From Pseudomonadota bacterium (GTDB taxonomy: Bacteria > Desulfobacterota > Desulfobacteria > Desulfobacterales > Desulfobacteraceae), in contig JAHIVS010000320.1 of the NCBI GenBank assembly GCA_018816605.1, positions 1 through 6,581 on the forward strand: a DNA stretch of 6,581 bases. The letters are read 5' to 3'. The notes beneath the pieces were generated by a model. The model was not told the origin of the DNA and searched no databases. It was given only the letters and a program-made list of their open reading frames with translations. The position numbers and the translations under genes are program-made. Below, piece by piece: positions 1 to 5,789 of this stretch; the first letter of the stretch is position 1; each line of letters begins with the position of its first letter.

Positions 1-272
1 CTATACAGGCTGAAAATAGGGATGTCTAGCCGGGGTTCCACCCCATGGGCTGATTCAATCATGTTGTCTTGCTTTTCCGCATAAAACCCGTGCTGGGGGG
101 AAAACAAGGCTTTCAGCTGCCCCGGGAAAACCTGGCACAGAATGTCCAGGGTATGGGCAAATTGTTTGCCGACCGAGGCCGGGTTTGCCAGCAGGCCCAG
201 CCGTTTTCCCTTTAAATAGCCAGGGGGATCGGTTTTTAAATTTTCTATCCCGGTTATCACTTTATGGTTCAT
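1..272 (-). CDS. DUF1343 / NamZ-type exo-beta-N-acetylmuramidase, N-terminal part
   Basis: This is the first 90 codons of a minus-strand gene that leaves the window at position 1. I read it by translating the reverse complement. The start ATG is at 270-272, and an AAGAGG ribosome binding site lies 4 bases upstream (277-282). The protein has no signal peptide and opens with a Rossmann-like strand, RLGLLANPASV (about residues 24-34). The segment LFSPQHGF (56-63), followed by EKQDNMIES (66-74) and DIPIFSLY (83-90), is the hallmark of the DUF1343 family (PF07075). The characterised member, Bacillus subtilis NamZ, removes terminal MurNAc residues from peptidoglycan fragments, so a role in cell-wall recycling is inferred. 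Position 60 is Gln where many members have Glu. The gene is divergent from hisC. Family assignment is firm; substrate is not shown by this fragment. Confidence 0.82.
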   Translation of the reverse strand, partial: MNHKVITGIENLKTDPPGYLKGKRLGLLANPASVGKQFAHTLDILCQVFPGQLKALFSPQHGFYAEKQDNMIESAHGVEPRLDIPIFSLY

Positions 273-309
273 GTTGCCTCTTATGTTTTGGACGTTGGGC
301 GTAAGTGTT

Positions 310-340
310 TAATACCAATTCCTACCATAGTTGTTGACAA
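310..340 (-). promoter_or_regulatory. possible promoter for the DUF1343 gene
   Basis: Read on the minus strand, TCAACA (332-337) is followed after 17 bases by TATTAA (309-314). Each hexamer matches the sigma-70 consensus at four of six positions. An overlapping TTGTCA (335-340) is a better -35 but is spaced too far away. The -35 elements lie on top of the plus-strand TTGACA of hisC. The match is modest and the call is tentative. Confidence 0.28.
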
Positions 341-362
341 AAATTCAAATCCTAACTAAATA
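334..362 (+). promoter_or_regulatory. candidate sigma-70 promoter for hisC-cmk
   Basis: A perfect -35 hexamer TTGACA (334-339) is followed after 17 bases by TAAATA (357-362), a weak -10 match. A better -10 string, TATTAT, lies at 361-366 but its spacing is 21 bases. The predicted start of transcription would fall just before the hisC ribosome binding site, giving a very short leader. The region is AT-rich and sits between divergent genes, where a promoter is expected. Confidence 0.5.
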
Positions 363-375
363 TTATTTTTTTACC

Positions 376-383
376 AGGAGGAG
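376..383 (+). promoter_or_regulatory. ribosome binding site of hisC
   Basis: AGGAGGAG is a near-perfect Shine-Dalgarno sequence, 11 bases before the ATG at 395. It fixes that ATG as the start. The only in-frame codon between them that could initiate is a rare ATT at 389. Confidence 0.8.
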
Positions 384-394
384 ATATTATTGCC

Positions 395-1486
395 ATGAGA
401 TTTAAAATCAGTGTCCCGGTCGCGTCCATTACCCCCTATGAGGCAGGCAAACCCTTAAAGGAATTGGAGCGGGAATACAATATCACAAAAGCGGTCAAGC
501 TTGCCTCCAATGAAAATTCCCTGGGGTATTCTCCCCGTGTGATTGCGGCGGTCAATGAAAGTCTTTGCAGTATGAACAGATATCCGGAACCTGTGGCCCA
601 CGTGCTGTGCAGACTTCTGGCAGAAAAGTTTCATGTCGGCCTTGAAAATATTGTGCTGGGAAATGGATCCGATGATATTATCGCCCTTCTGGCCCATGGG
701 TTTTTAAATCCAGGAGATGAGGCGGTGATGCCCCTGCCGTCGTTTCTGATGTATGAAATCAGTGTTAAGACCGCCAAAGGGGTGCCCGTCATGGTCCCCC
801 TTAAAGACTATACCACCAACCTTGATGAAATCGCAAAACAGGTGGGACCCCGGACCAGAATGGTTTTTATCACCAATCCGTTTAATCCCACGGGCAGTAC
901 CATTACCCGGGATCAGTTCTTGGCTTTCTCAGAAAAAATTCCCCAGGATGTGATCATTGTGGCAGATGAAGCCTATATTGAATTTGTCCGGGACAGGGCA
1001 GTGTTCAACTCCCTGGAAGATCCGCTAAAGGATCAACGGGTGGTAACCCTGAGAACCTTTTCAAAGGCCTATGGTCTGGCAGGTTTCAGGATCGGCTACG
1101 GGATCATGGACAAGGATGTGGCCCAAGTTTTAAATCGCATCCGCCAGCCCTTTAATGTGAACACAATGGCCCAGGTAGCCGCAGAAGCCGCTGTTCAGGA
1201 TCAGGTTTTCTTGAACAAAAGCATTCAGGCCACCCACGAGGGGATTGATTATCTTGGGGCTGAGTTGACAAAAATGGGATTTACACCCCTTCCCACCCAG
1301 GCCAATTTTCTGATGGTGGATATAAAAACAGATGCCACCCGGGTTTTTAAAGAGCTGCTGGGCCATGGGGTTATTGTCAGATCCATGAAATCCTACGGGT
1401 TTGATTCTTTTTTACGGGTGAGTACCGGAACCAAAGATGAAAATCAGATTTTTATCAGGGCCTTAAAACAGGTCTTGGGAAAATAA
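395..1486 (+). CDS. hisC: histidinol-phosphate aminotransferase
   Basis: The 363-residue protein is a fold-type I PLP aminotransferase of the HisC family, at the usual length. It converts imidazole-acetol phosphate and glutamate to histidinol phosphate and 2-oxoglutarate in histidine synthesis, in the cytoplasm. Visible landmarks are SNEN near residues 38-41, the RYP motif with Tyr63, the cofactor-phosphate loop GNGSDD (89-94), NPFNPTG with Asn164, the cofactor-binding Asp191 in ADEAY, the Schiff-base Lys224 in FSKAYGLAG, Arg232 just after it, and the substrate-carboxylate Arg341 in LRVSTGT. No other his genes are visible, so hisC appears detached from a his operon, at least on the side seen here. 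It is followed by cmk after only 10 bases, so the two are probably co-transcribed. Some HisC relatives also act on aromatic amino acids, and the sequence alone does not exclude that. Confidence 0.94.
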   Translation: MRFKISVPVASITPYEAGKPLKELEREYNITKAVKLASNENSLGYSPRVIAAVNESLCSMNRYPEPVAHVLCRLLAEKFHVGLENIVLGNGSDDIIALLAHGFLNPGDEAVMPLPSFLMYEISVKTAKGVPVMVPLKDYTTNLDEIAKQVGPRTRMVFITNPFNPTGSTITRDQFLAFSEKIPQDVIIVADEAYIEFVRDRAVFNSLEDPLKDQRVVTLRTFSKAYGLAGFRIGYGIMDKDVAQVLNRIRQPFNVNTMAQVAAEAAVQDQVFLNKSIQATHEGIDYLGAELTKMGFTPLPTQANFLMVDIKTDATRVFKELLGHGVIVRSMKSYGFDSFLRVSTGTKDENQIFIRALKQVLGK

Positions 1487-1490
1487 GGGA
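1485..1490 (+). promoter_or_regulatory. ribosome binding site of cmk overlapping the hisC stop
   Basis: AAGGGA shares its first two bases with the TAA stop of hisC and lies 6 bases before the cmk ATG at 1497. A second purine run, AGGGG (1492-1496), directly abuts the ATG and is too close to serve. The arrangement suggests translational coupling between hisC and cmk. Confidence 0.6.
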
Positions 1491-1496
1491 CAGGGG

Positions 1497-2156
1497 ATGA
1501 CACATCGAATCATCACCATTGACGGACCGGCAGGTGCCGGAAAAACAACCATCAGCAATATTGTGGCCAGGCAATTGGGGTGTGTCTATGTGGATACCGG
1601 TGCACTTTACCGGGGGGTGGCCTATGAAATTCATAAGCAGGATGTGAATTGGAAGGATGACAGCTGTCTGGGTTCATTTCTCGGCTCACTGGATTTGAAT
1701 TTTCTTATGGGAAACAACTATTTTGTGCTGATCTCTTCGGGAAAGGATATAACGTCCCATATTAGAACCCCTGAAATTTCCATGCTTGCTTCTGCCACTT
1801 CCGCAAGACCCCAGGTAAGGGCGGCCTTGCTCAACATTCAGCGAAATATAGCCCGGCATCAGGATGCGGTATTTGAAGGACGGGATATGGGCACCGTTGT
1901 TTTTCCGGATGCAGACTTTAAATTTTTTCTTTTTGCCGATTTGGCCGTGCGAGCCAGAAGACGATATGAGGAAATGTCCCAAGAAAAGACAGACATACAA
2001 AAGGTTGAGCAGGATATGAAAAAAAGGGATGCCAATGATTCCCAGCGAAAGGAAGCTCCGTTGAAGGCGGCACCCGATGCCGTTAAAATTGATTCCTCCC
2101 ATTTGACCATACCGGAAGTGGTAACGGTAATCCTGAAAAATATCCAAAAAGGTTAG
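1497..2156 (+). CDS. cmk: cytidylate kinase (CMP kinase)
   Basis: The 219-residue protein phosphorylates CMP and dCMP with ATP, feeding CTP and dCTP pools. Its length is typical of bacterial Cmk. The P-loop is GPAGAGKTT (residues 10-18, with Lys16). DTGALYR (33-39) is the signature found just after the P-loop in CMP kinases. GRDMGTVVFPDA (128-139) carries the nucleotide-binding Arg129 and Asp130. The lid and following motif RDANDSQRKEAPL (177-189) match the family pattern RDxxDxxRxxAPL. All key residues are present, so the enzyme should be active. It lies 10 bases after hisC and 121 bases before rpsA. cmk directly upstream of rpsA is a common bacterial arrangement, also seen in E. coli, and supports both calls. 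Confidence 0.95.
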   Translation: MTHRIITIDGPAGAGKTTISNIVARQLGCVYVDTGALYRGVAYEIHKQDVNWKDDSCLGSFLGSLDLNFLMGNNYFVLISSGKDITSHIRTPEISMLASATSARPQVRAALLNIQRNIARHQDAVFEGRDMGTVVFPDADFKFFLFADLAVRARRRYEEMSQEKTDIQKVEQDMKKRDANDSQRKEAPLKAAPDAVKIDSSHLTIPEVVTVILKNIQKG

Positions 2157-2174
2157 GATACAGGTAAAATAGGC

Positions 2175-2203
2175 TTGATTATTCTGTTTTGAGTTGCTAT
2201 AAA
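2175..2203 (+). promoter_or_regulatory. sigma-70-type promoter for rpsA
   Basis: TTGATT (2175-2180) and TATAAA (2198-2203) are separated by exactly 17 bases. The -10 is preceded by TGC, which forms an extended -10 element. Transcription would begin near 2209-2212, giving an rpsA leader of about 66-69 bases. This would let rpsA be expressed independently of hisC and cmk, as expected for an abundant ribosomal protein. Confidence 0.65.
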
Positions 2204-2209
2204 GGTAAA

Positions 2210-2249
2210 TTGTACTCGCACTGTCTTTGTTCGGGGGGGACGGGTACAA
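2210..2249 (+). promoter_or_regulatory. hairpin in the rpsA 5' leader
   Basis: TTGTACTCG (2210-2218) can pair with CGGGTACAA (2241-2249) to form a 9-bp stem with one G-U pair. The loop is 22 bases and includes a run of seven G (2233-2239). The stem begins almost exactly at the transcription start predicted from the upstream promoter. The Shine-Dalgarno sequence at 2262-2268 lies outside the stem. There is no T tract after it, so it is not an intrinsic terminator. It could stabilise the mRNA or serve S1 autoregulation, which is known in E. coli with a different leader. Function is inferred. Confidence 0.45.
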
Positions 2250-2261
2250 AAAAATTCGATT

Positions 2262-2268
2262 AGGGGGA
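2262..2268 (+). promoter_or_regulatory. ribosome binding site of rpsA
   Basis: AGGGGGA lies 9 bases before the ATG at 2278 and supports that codon as the start. The in-frame TTG at 2227 would begin inside the loop of the leader hairpin, has no comparable site at the right distance, and would add 17 residues unlike any S1 N terminus I know. Confidence 0.75.
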
Positions 2269-2277
2269 ATATTATTA

Positions 2278-4089
2278 ATGAACAACATTGCTGAAGAAAA
2301 CGAAAACCAAGACATGAATGAATTAGAGACACAGGAAACAGAATCTGAGCGTGAGGTGGAATTCACTGGCGAAGAGACCATGGAAGAGCTTTTGGGCATT
2401 TATGAATCCAGCCTTAAAAAATTTGAAGAGGGACAGGTAGTCACCGGAAAAGTCATATCCGTAGGCAGGGAGACAGTTCTTGTTGATGTGGGATATAAAT
2501 CTGAAGGTCAGATCTCTATTCAGGAATTTATTGATGAGGAAGGCAATGTAAATGTCAAAATCAATGATGAATTTGAGGTAATGATTGAAGTGTGGGATGA
2601 GGAAGAGGAAACAGTCCTTCTGTCCCGTGAAAAAGCAAAGAAAGTAAAGGTCTGGGATGCCATTAAAGACATTTACGATGCAGATGAGACCATTGAAGGT
2701 GTTATTACCAGCCGGGTCAAGGGCGGTTTTTCCGTTGATATCGGGCTTTTGGCATTTCTGCCGGGCTCCCAGGCCGACCTGCGTCCCATCCGCAACATGG
2801 ATGAAATGGTAAACAAGACCTATACCTTTAAGGTTCTCAAATACAATAAGAAGAGAAACAATATCGTGCTGTCAAGACGGATTCTTCTCGAAGCCAAACG
2901 GGACGAACAGCGAAGCACTACCCTTGAGACCATTGAAAATGACAAGGTCATGGAAGGTATTGTTAAAAATATAACCGAATACGGTATTTTTGTGGATCTT
3001 GGCGGTGTGGACGGACTTCTTCATATCACCGATATTTCCTGGGGTCGTGTTAAACATCCGTCAGAACTTTTTTCCGTCGGGGACAATATTACGGTAAAAA
3101 TTCTTTCTTTTGATTTTGAAAAAGAACGGGTATCCCTTGGCATGAAACAGCTGACGCCTGATCCCTGGACAACTGCCGTTGAAAAATACCCCATTGGTTC
3201 AAAGATAAAAGGCAAGGTTGTGAGCCTGACGGATTATGGTGCCTTTATTGAGCTGGAAGAGGGCGTGGAAGGCCTGATTCATGTGTCTGAGATGTCCTGG
3301 ACCCGGAAGGTGCGTCATCCGTCCCAGATGGTTGCCGTGGGAGAGGAAGTTGAAGCGGTTGTATTGGATCTCAAGCCGGATAATCGCAGAATTTCTCTGG
3401 GTATCAAACAGACGGTTGAGAATCCCTGGGAAATTATTTCCCAGAAATATCCGGTTGGAACCATTATTGAGGGTAAAATCAAGAACATCACCGAATTCGG
3501 GCTGTTCATCGGCATTGACGATGACATTGACGGATTGGTCCATATTTCTGATATTTCCTGGACAAAACGGATCAAACATCCGTCGGAAGTCTACAAGAAA
3601 AACGACACCATCCAGGCAGTTGTTCTTGACATTGATAAATCCAATGAAAGGTTCTCTCTGGGTATCAAACAGACCCAGGCAGATCCCTGGGAATCCGTTG
3701 CCCAGCGCTATGAAGTGGGTAAGGAAATCTCCGGTGTAATCACCAACCTGACCGATTTCGGTGTCTTTGTAGAACTGGAAGAAGGCATTGAAGGTCTTGT
3801 TCATGTGTCTGAAATCAGCAAGGAAAATATCAAGAGCCCGAAAGAGCATTACCAGATCGGAGAAACCATTACTGCAAAAGTAATGAATATCAATTCCGAT
3901 GAAAGACGGATTGGGCTTTCAATAAAACGGCTTGAAGATGATGACGATGATAAGTACCTTGAAGAATTCGCAAAAAACATGAAACCTGCGACCTCTTCTT
4001 TTGGTGAAATTCTCAGGAACAATATCCAGGAGCAACTTGAAGCCAACAAAGCCCAGGAAGCCGCCAGTGAGAAAAAAGACGAAGAATAA
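2278..4089 (+). CDS. rpsA: 30S ribosomal protein S1
   Basis: The 603-residue protein is a full-length six-domain S1, somewhat longer than the 557 residues in E. coli. S1 sits on the small ribosomal subunit and captures and unfolds mRNA for initiation. The S1 (OB-fold) domains lie at about residues 51-118, 136-203, 222-289, 307-378, 394-465 and 481-552. The first two are divergent, as expected for the ribosome-docking domains. The last four carry the canonical pattern G-hydrophobic-hydrophobic-H(I/V)(S/T)(D/E)-(I/M)S. Domains 3 to 5 end in SLG(M/I)KQ at 286, 373 and 460, an exact 87-residue spacing. The extra length comes from an acidic N-terminal extension (about 1-50) and an acidic, charged C-terminal tail with five consecutive Asp (554-558). 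The gene follows cmk, has its own promoter candidate, and ends before a strong terminator. Confidence 0.96.
   Translation: MNNIAEENENQDMNELETQETESEREVEFTGEETMEELLGIYESSLKKFEEGQVVTGKVISVGRETVLVDVGYKSEGQISIQEFIDEEGNVNVKINDEFEVMIEVWDEEEETVLLSREKAKKVKVWDAIKDIYDADETIEGVITSRVKGGFSVDIGLLAFLPGSQADLRPIRNMDEMVNKTYTFKVLKYNKKRNNIVLSRRILLEAKRDEQRSTTLETIENDKVMEGIVKNITEYGIFVDLGGVDGLLHITDISWGRVKHPSELFSVGDNITVKILSFDFEKERVSLGMKQLTPDPWTTAVEKYPIGSKIKGKVVSLTDYGAFIELEEGVEGLIHVSEMSWTRKVRHPSQMVAVGEEVEAVVLDLKPDNRRISLGIKQTVENPWEIISQKYPVGTIIEGKIKNITEFGLFIGIDDDIDGLVHISDISWTKRIKHPSEVYKKNDTIQAVVLDIDKSNERFSLGIKQTQADPWESVAQRYEVGKEISGVITNLTDFGVFVELEEGIEGLVHVSEISKENIKSPKEHYQIGETITAKVMNINSDERRIGLSIKRLEDDDDDKYLEEFAKNMKPATSSFGEILRNNIQEQLEANKAQEAASEKKDEE
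3394..3413 (+). repeat. 20-bp in-frame direct repeat in rpsA, copy 1
   Basis: These 20 bases encode SLGIKQ plus the first two bases of a Thr codon, at the end of S1 domain 4. They recur without mismatch at 3655-3674, 261 bases (87 codons) downstream and in the same frame. The repeat reflects internal duplication of S1 domains, with unusually well-preserved codons at this point. Confidence 0.8.
3655..3674 (+). repeat. 20-bp in-frame direct repeat in rpsA, copy 2
   Basis: This is the second exact copy of the 20-base segment at 3394-3413, located at the end of S1 domain 5. Both copies are followed by related codons for a (D/N)PWE segment, where the nucleotide match breaks down. Confidence 0.8.
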
Positions 4090-4123
4090 ATGTAAGCGAT
4101 TGCATTTTCAATAGTGTAACAGG

Positions 4124-4160
4124 GGCCGGGTAAATTAGTTTTATCCGGCCTTTTTTTTTT
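4124..4160 (+). terminator. intrinsic terminator after rpsA
   Basis: An 11-bp stem is formed by GGCCGGGTAAA (4124-4134) and TTTATCCGGCC (4140-4150), with one G-U pair and a 5-base TTAGT loop. It is followed at once by ten T (4151-4160). It lies 34 bases after the rpsA stop and is a textbook rho-independent terminator for the hisC-cmk-rpsA transcript. Confidence 0.93.
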
Positions 4161-4193
4161 CCGATTGTTTGATCAAATATGTTAACCTTGTAC

Positions 4194-4203
4194 AGGATAT
4201 AAT
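4194..4203 (+). promoter_or_regulatory. sppA ribosome binding site with an overlapping TATAAT box
   Basis: AGGA (4194-4197) is a modest Shine-Dalgarno sequence 9 bases before the sppA ATG at 4207. The next six bases (4198-4203) are a perfect -10 consensus, TATAAT. I see no -35 hexamer at a suitable distance, and a transcript from this box would start at or just inside the coding region. The ribosome binding site is the better reading; the promoter reading may be chance in AT-rich sequence. Confidence 0.4.
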
Positions 4204-4206
4204 TTT

Positions 4207-5109
4207 ATGTTTTCACGACGACATCCGTTTTTGTTTTTTGGAGCCATCCTTTCTGTCTGTATGACCCTGACGTTTCTAGGCTTTGTCGGGATTGTTTACA
4301 CCAGTTCCAAAATGATGGATGCAGGGTTTCCGGAAGCCCTGGGCACTCATAAGGGCAATATCGGTATTGTGGAAGTGACGGGCCCTATTATTTCATCAAA
4401 AAAAATCATTGAAGATATTAAGGACTTTCGGGAAAATGAGGATATAAAAGCCATAATTGTCCGGATAGACAGCCCGGGGGGCGGTATCGGGCCTTCCCAG
4501 GAGATATACCGGGAACTGATAAAAACCCGTGCCCAAAAACAAGTGATTGCCTCCATGGGATCGGTCGCAGCCTCGGGCGGATACTATGTGGCAGCTGCCA
4601 CCCAGAAAATAGTTGCAAACCCCGGCACCATTACCGGAAGTATCGGCGTCATAATGGAATATGCCAATCTCATGGAAATTGCCAAGAAGATTGGTATCGC
4701 ACCCGTGGTGATTAAAAGCGGGGAATTTAAGGATATGGGGTCTCCTTTGCGGGAGCTGAAGGAAAATGAAAAATTAATTTTTCAGGAGTTGGTGGATGAA
4801 CTTCACCTTCAATTTGTCTCCGATGCTGCCAAGGCAAGGAATATGGCCATAGATACCATGACCGGCCTGGCCGACGGCAGGGTTTATACCGGACAGACAG
4901 CCCTGTCCCTTAAACTGGTTGACCGGCTGGGGAATCTGGATGATGCCGTCCAGTGGGCCGGGCAACTGGCCGGGATAGAGGGAACGCCGATACCTGTTTA
5001 TCCAAAGGAGGACAAGATGACCTTTATCCGAAAGCTTGCCGAGACCCTATTCAAAGATATCAACATCTCCGGCACCATATCGGATAATTTCAGGTATGTC
5101 GTCAATTAA
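4207..5109 (+). CDS. sppA: signal peptide peptidase SppA, short (36K-type) form
   Basis: The 300-residue serine peptidase belongs to family S49. It is expected to degrade leftover signal peptides and other membrane-associated peptides, with its catalytic domain outside the cytoplasmic membrane. One hydrophobic anchor spans about residues 8-31 after a basic MFSRRH start. The core begins at about residue 52. DSPGGG (88-93) forms the oxyanion region, the nucleophile Ser123 lies in AASGGYY, and the general base Lys175 lies in SGEFKDMGSP. The Ser-Lys spacing of 52 residues equals that recalled for Bacillus subtilis SppA. The single-domain length separates it from the double-length E. coli type. 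It lies behind the rpsA terminator, so it depends on read-through or an unrecognised promoter. Its last 63 bases overlap the convergent YrdC-fold gene. Confidence 0.93.
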   Translation: MFSRRHPFLFFGAILSVCMTLTFLGFVGIVYTSSKMMDAGFPEALGTHKGNIGIVEVTGPIISSKKIIEDIKDFRENEDIKAIIVRIDSPGGGIGPSQEIYRELIKTRAQKQVIASMGSVAASGGYYVAAATQKIVANPGTITGSIGVIMEYANLMEIAKKIGIAPVVIKSGEFKDMGSPLRELKENEKLIFQELVDELHLQFVSDAAKARNMAIDTMTGLADGRVYTGQTALSLKLVDRLGNLDDAVQWAGQLAGIEGTPIPVYPKEDKMTFIRKLAETLFKDINISGTISDNFRYVVN

Positions 5110-5655
5110 AGAGATGACCGAAGAAGGGGCATTGGGAACGGGCCCACCGTCGATTACCGCATCCAGTCGGCTTTCAAAGTAGTCGTGGAGCAGGGAGGGA
5201 TCGGCAAATATGGTCCCATTGGGATCCGTGGCGCTGGTGGAAATGACGGGATTTCCAAGTACCTTGGCAAGGTGCAGGGCGATTTGATTGTCCGGAACCC
5301 GGATGCCGGCCGTTTTCCGCTTGGTCAGCATGATTTTGGGCACCATTCTGGAGCCTGGCAATACAAAGGTATAGGGGCCGGGCAATAACCGTTTCATATT
5401 CCGATAGGCAATGTTGGAAATTTTGGCATAGGTCGCAATGTCTTTAAGGTCCGGGCAGATAAAGCTAAAGGGCTTTGTCCTGTCTCTCTGCTTGAGGGCA
5501 TATATTTTTTCAATGGCCTTTTTGTTCATGATATCACATCCGATACCATAATACGTATCCGTTGGGTAGGCCACAATCCCGCCTTTTTTCAAAATATCCA
5601 CCACCAGCAGGATTTGCCGTTCCTGGGGATTGTCAGGATTTATTTTTATTAACAT
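5047..5655 (-). CDS. YrdC/Sua5/YciO-fold protein, YciO-like
   Basis: The 202-residue protein belongs to the YrdC fold family (Sua5/TsaC/YciO). TsaC and Sua5 make threonylcarbamoyl-AMP from threonine, bicarbonate and ATP for t6A modification of tRNA. The N-terminal INPDNPQER, PGPYTFVLPG (92-101), KRKTAGIRVP (112-121) and the C-terminal YGAGDVDIFE read along the length of E. coli YciO, so it is placed nearer YciO than TsaC. YPTDT (30-34) and the K-x-R motif (Lys55, Arg57, with Lys61) are intact. The S-x-N motif reads Ser141-Ala-Thr143, so Asn is replaced. The ATG at 5653-5655 is preceded by AGGGGAG (5667-5673) at an 11-base spacing. Activity as a threonylcarbamoyl-AMP synthase is possible but not assured, so no symbol is given. 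Confidence 0.85.
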   Translation of the reverse strand: MLIKINPDNPQERQILLVVDILKKGGIVAYPTDTYYGIGCDIMNKKAIEKIYALKQRDRTKPFSFICPDLKDIATYAKISNIAYRNMKRLLPGPYTFVLPGSRMVPKIMLTKRKTAGIRVPDNQIALHLAKVLGNPVISTSATDPNGTIFADPSLLHDYFESRLDAVIDGGPVPNAPSSVISLIDDIPEIIRYGAGDVDIFE

Positions 5656-5732
5656 CGGCTGTAATGCTCCCCTTTTTTTACGATTCCCATTGCCTTATTC
5701 AAGTTTTTGCGTTTAAAATCAACAAGAGACAA

Positions 5733-5759
5733 CCTATAGATAAAATGGGTCAGTGTCAA
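5733..5759 (-). promoter_or_regulatory. candidate promoter for the YciO-like gene
   Basis: On the minus strand a perfect TTGACA (5754-5759) is followed after 15 bases by TATAGG (5733-5738), which matches the -10 consensus at four positions. The spacing is short. It lies in the 134-base gap (5656-5789) between the phosphofructokinase stop and this gene. That gap also holds a 10-base palindrome GGCAATTGCC (5767-5776) just after the phosphofructokinase stop, but no terminator with a T tract. Confidence 0.4.
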
Positions 5760-5789
5760 CCAAATCGGCAATTGCCAAAAACAGGTCGC

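Noticed and set aside
2227..2277. TTG start for rpsA adding 17 residues
   Set aside because: The ATG at 2278 has a good ribosome binding site, while the TTG lies in the leader hairpin loop and yields an extension unlike S1 N termini.
1686..2399. A 237-codon open frame on the minus strand across cmk and the start of rpsA
   Set aside because: It is antisense to two well-supported genes, crosses their intergenic region and promoter, has low-complexity Ser/Phe-rich sequence, and shows no recognisable domain.
3199..3849. A 216-codon open frame on the minus strand inside rpsA
   Set aside because: Its repeated FNRLFDTQR-like segments are simply the reverse reading of the repeated S1 domains. It has no family resemblance of its own.
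5767..5776. Palindrome GGCAATTGCC after the phosphofructokinase stop as a terminator
   Set aside because: It has no loop and no T tract following it on the minus strand, so it cannot act as an intrinsic terminator. It may be a chance palindrome or a binding site.
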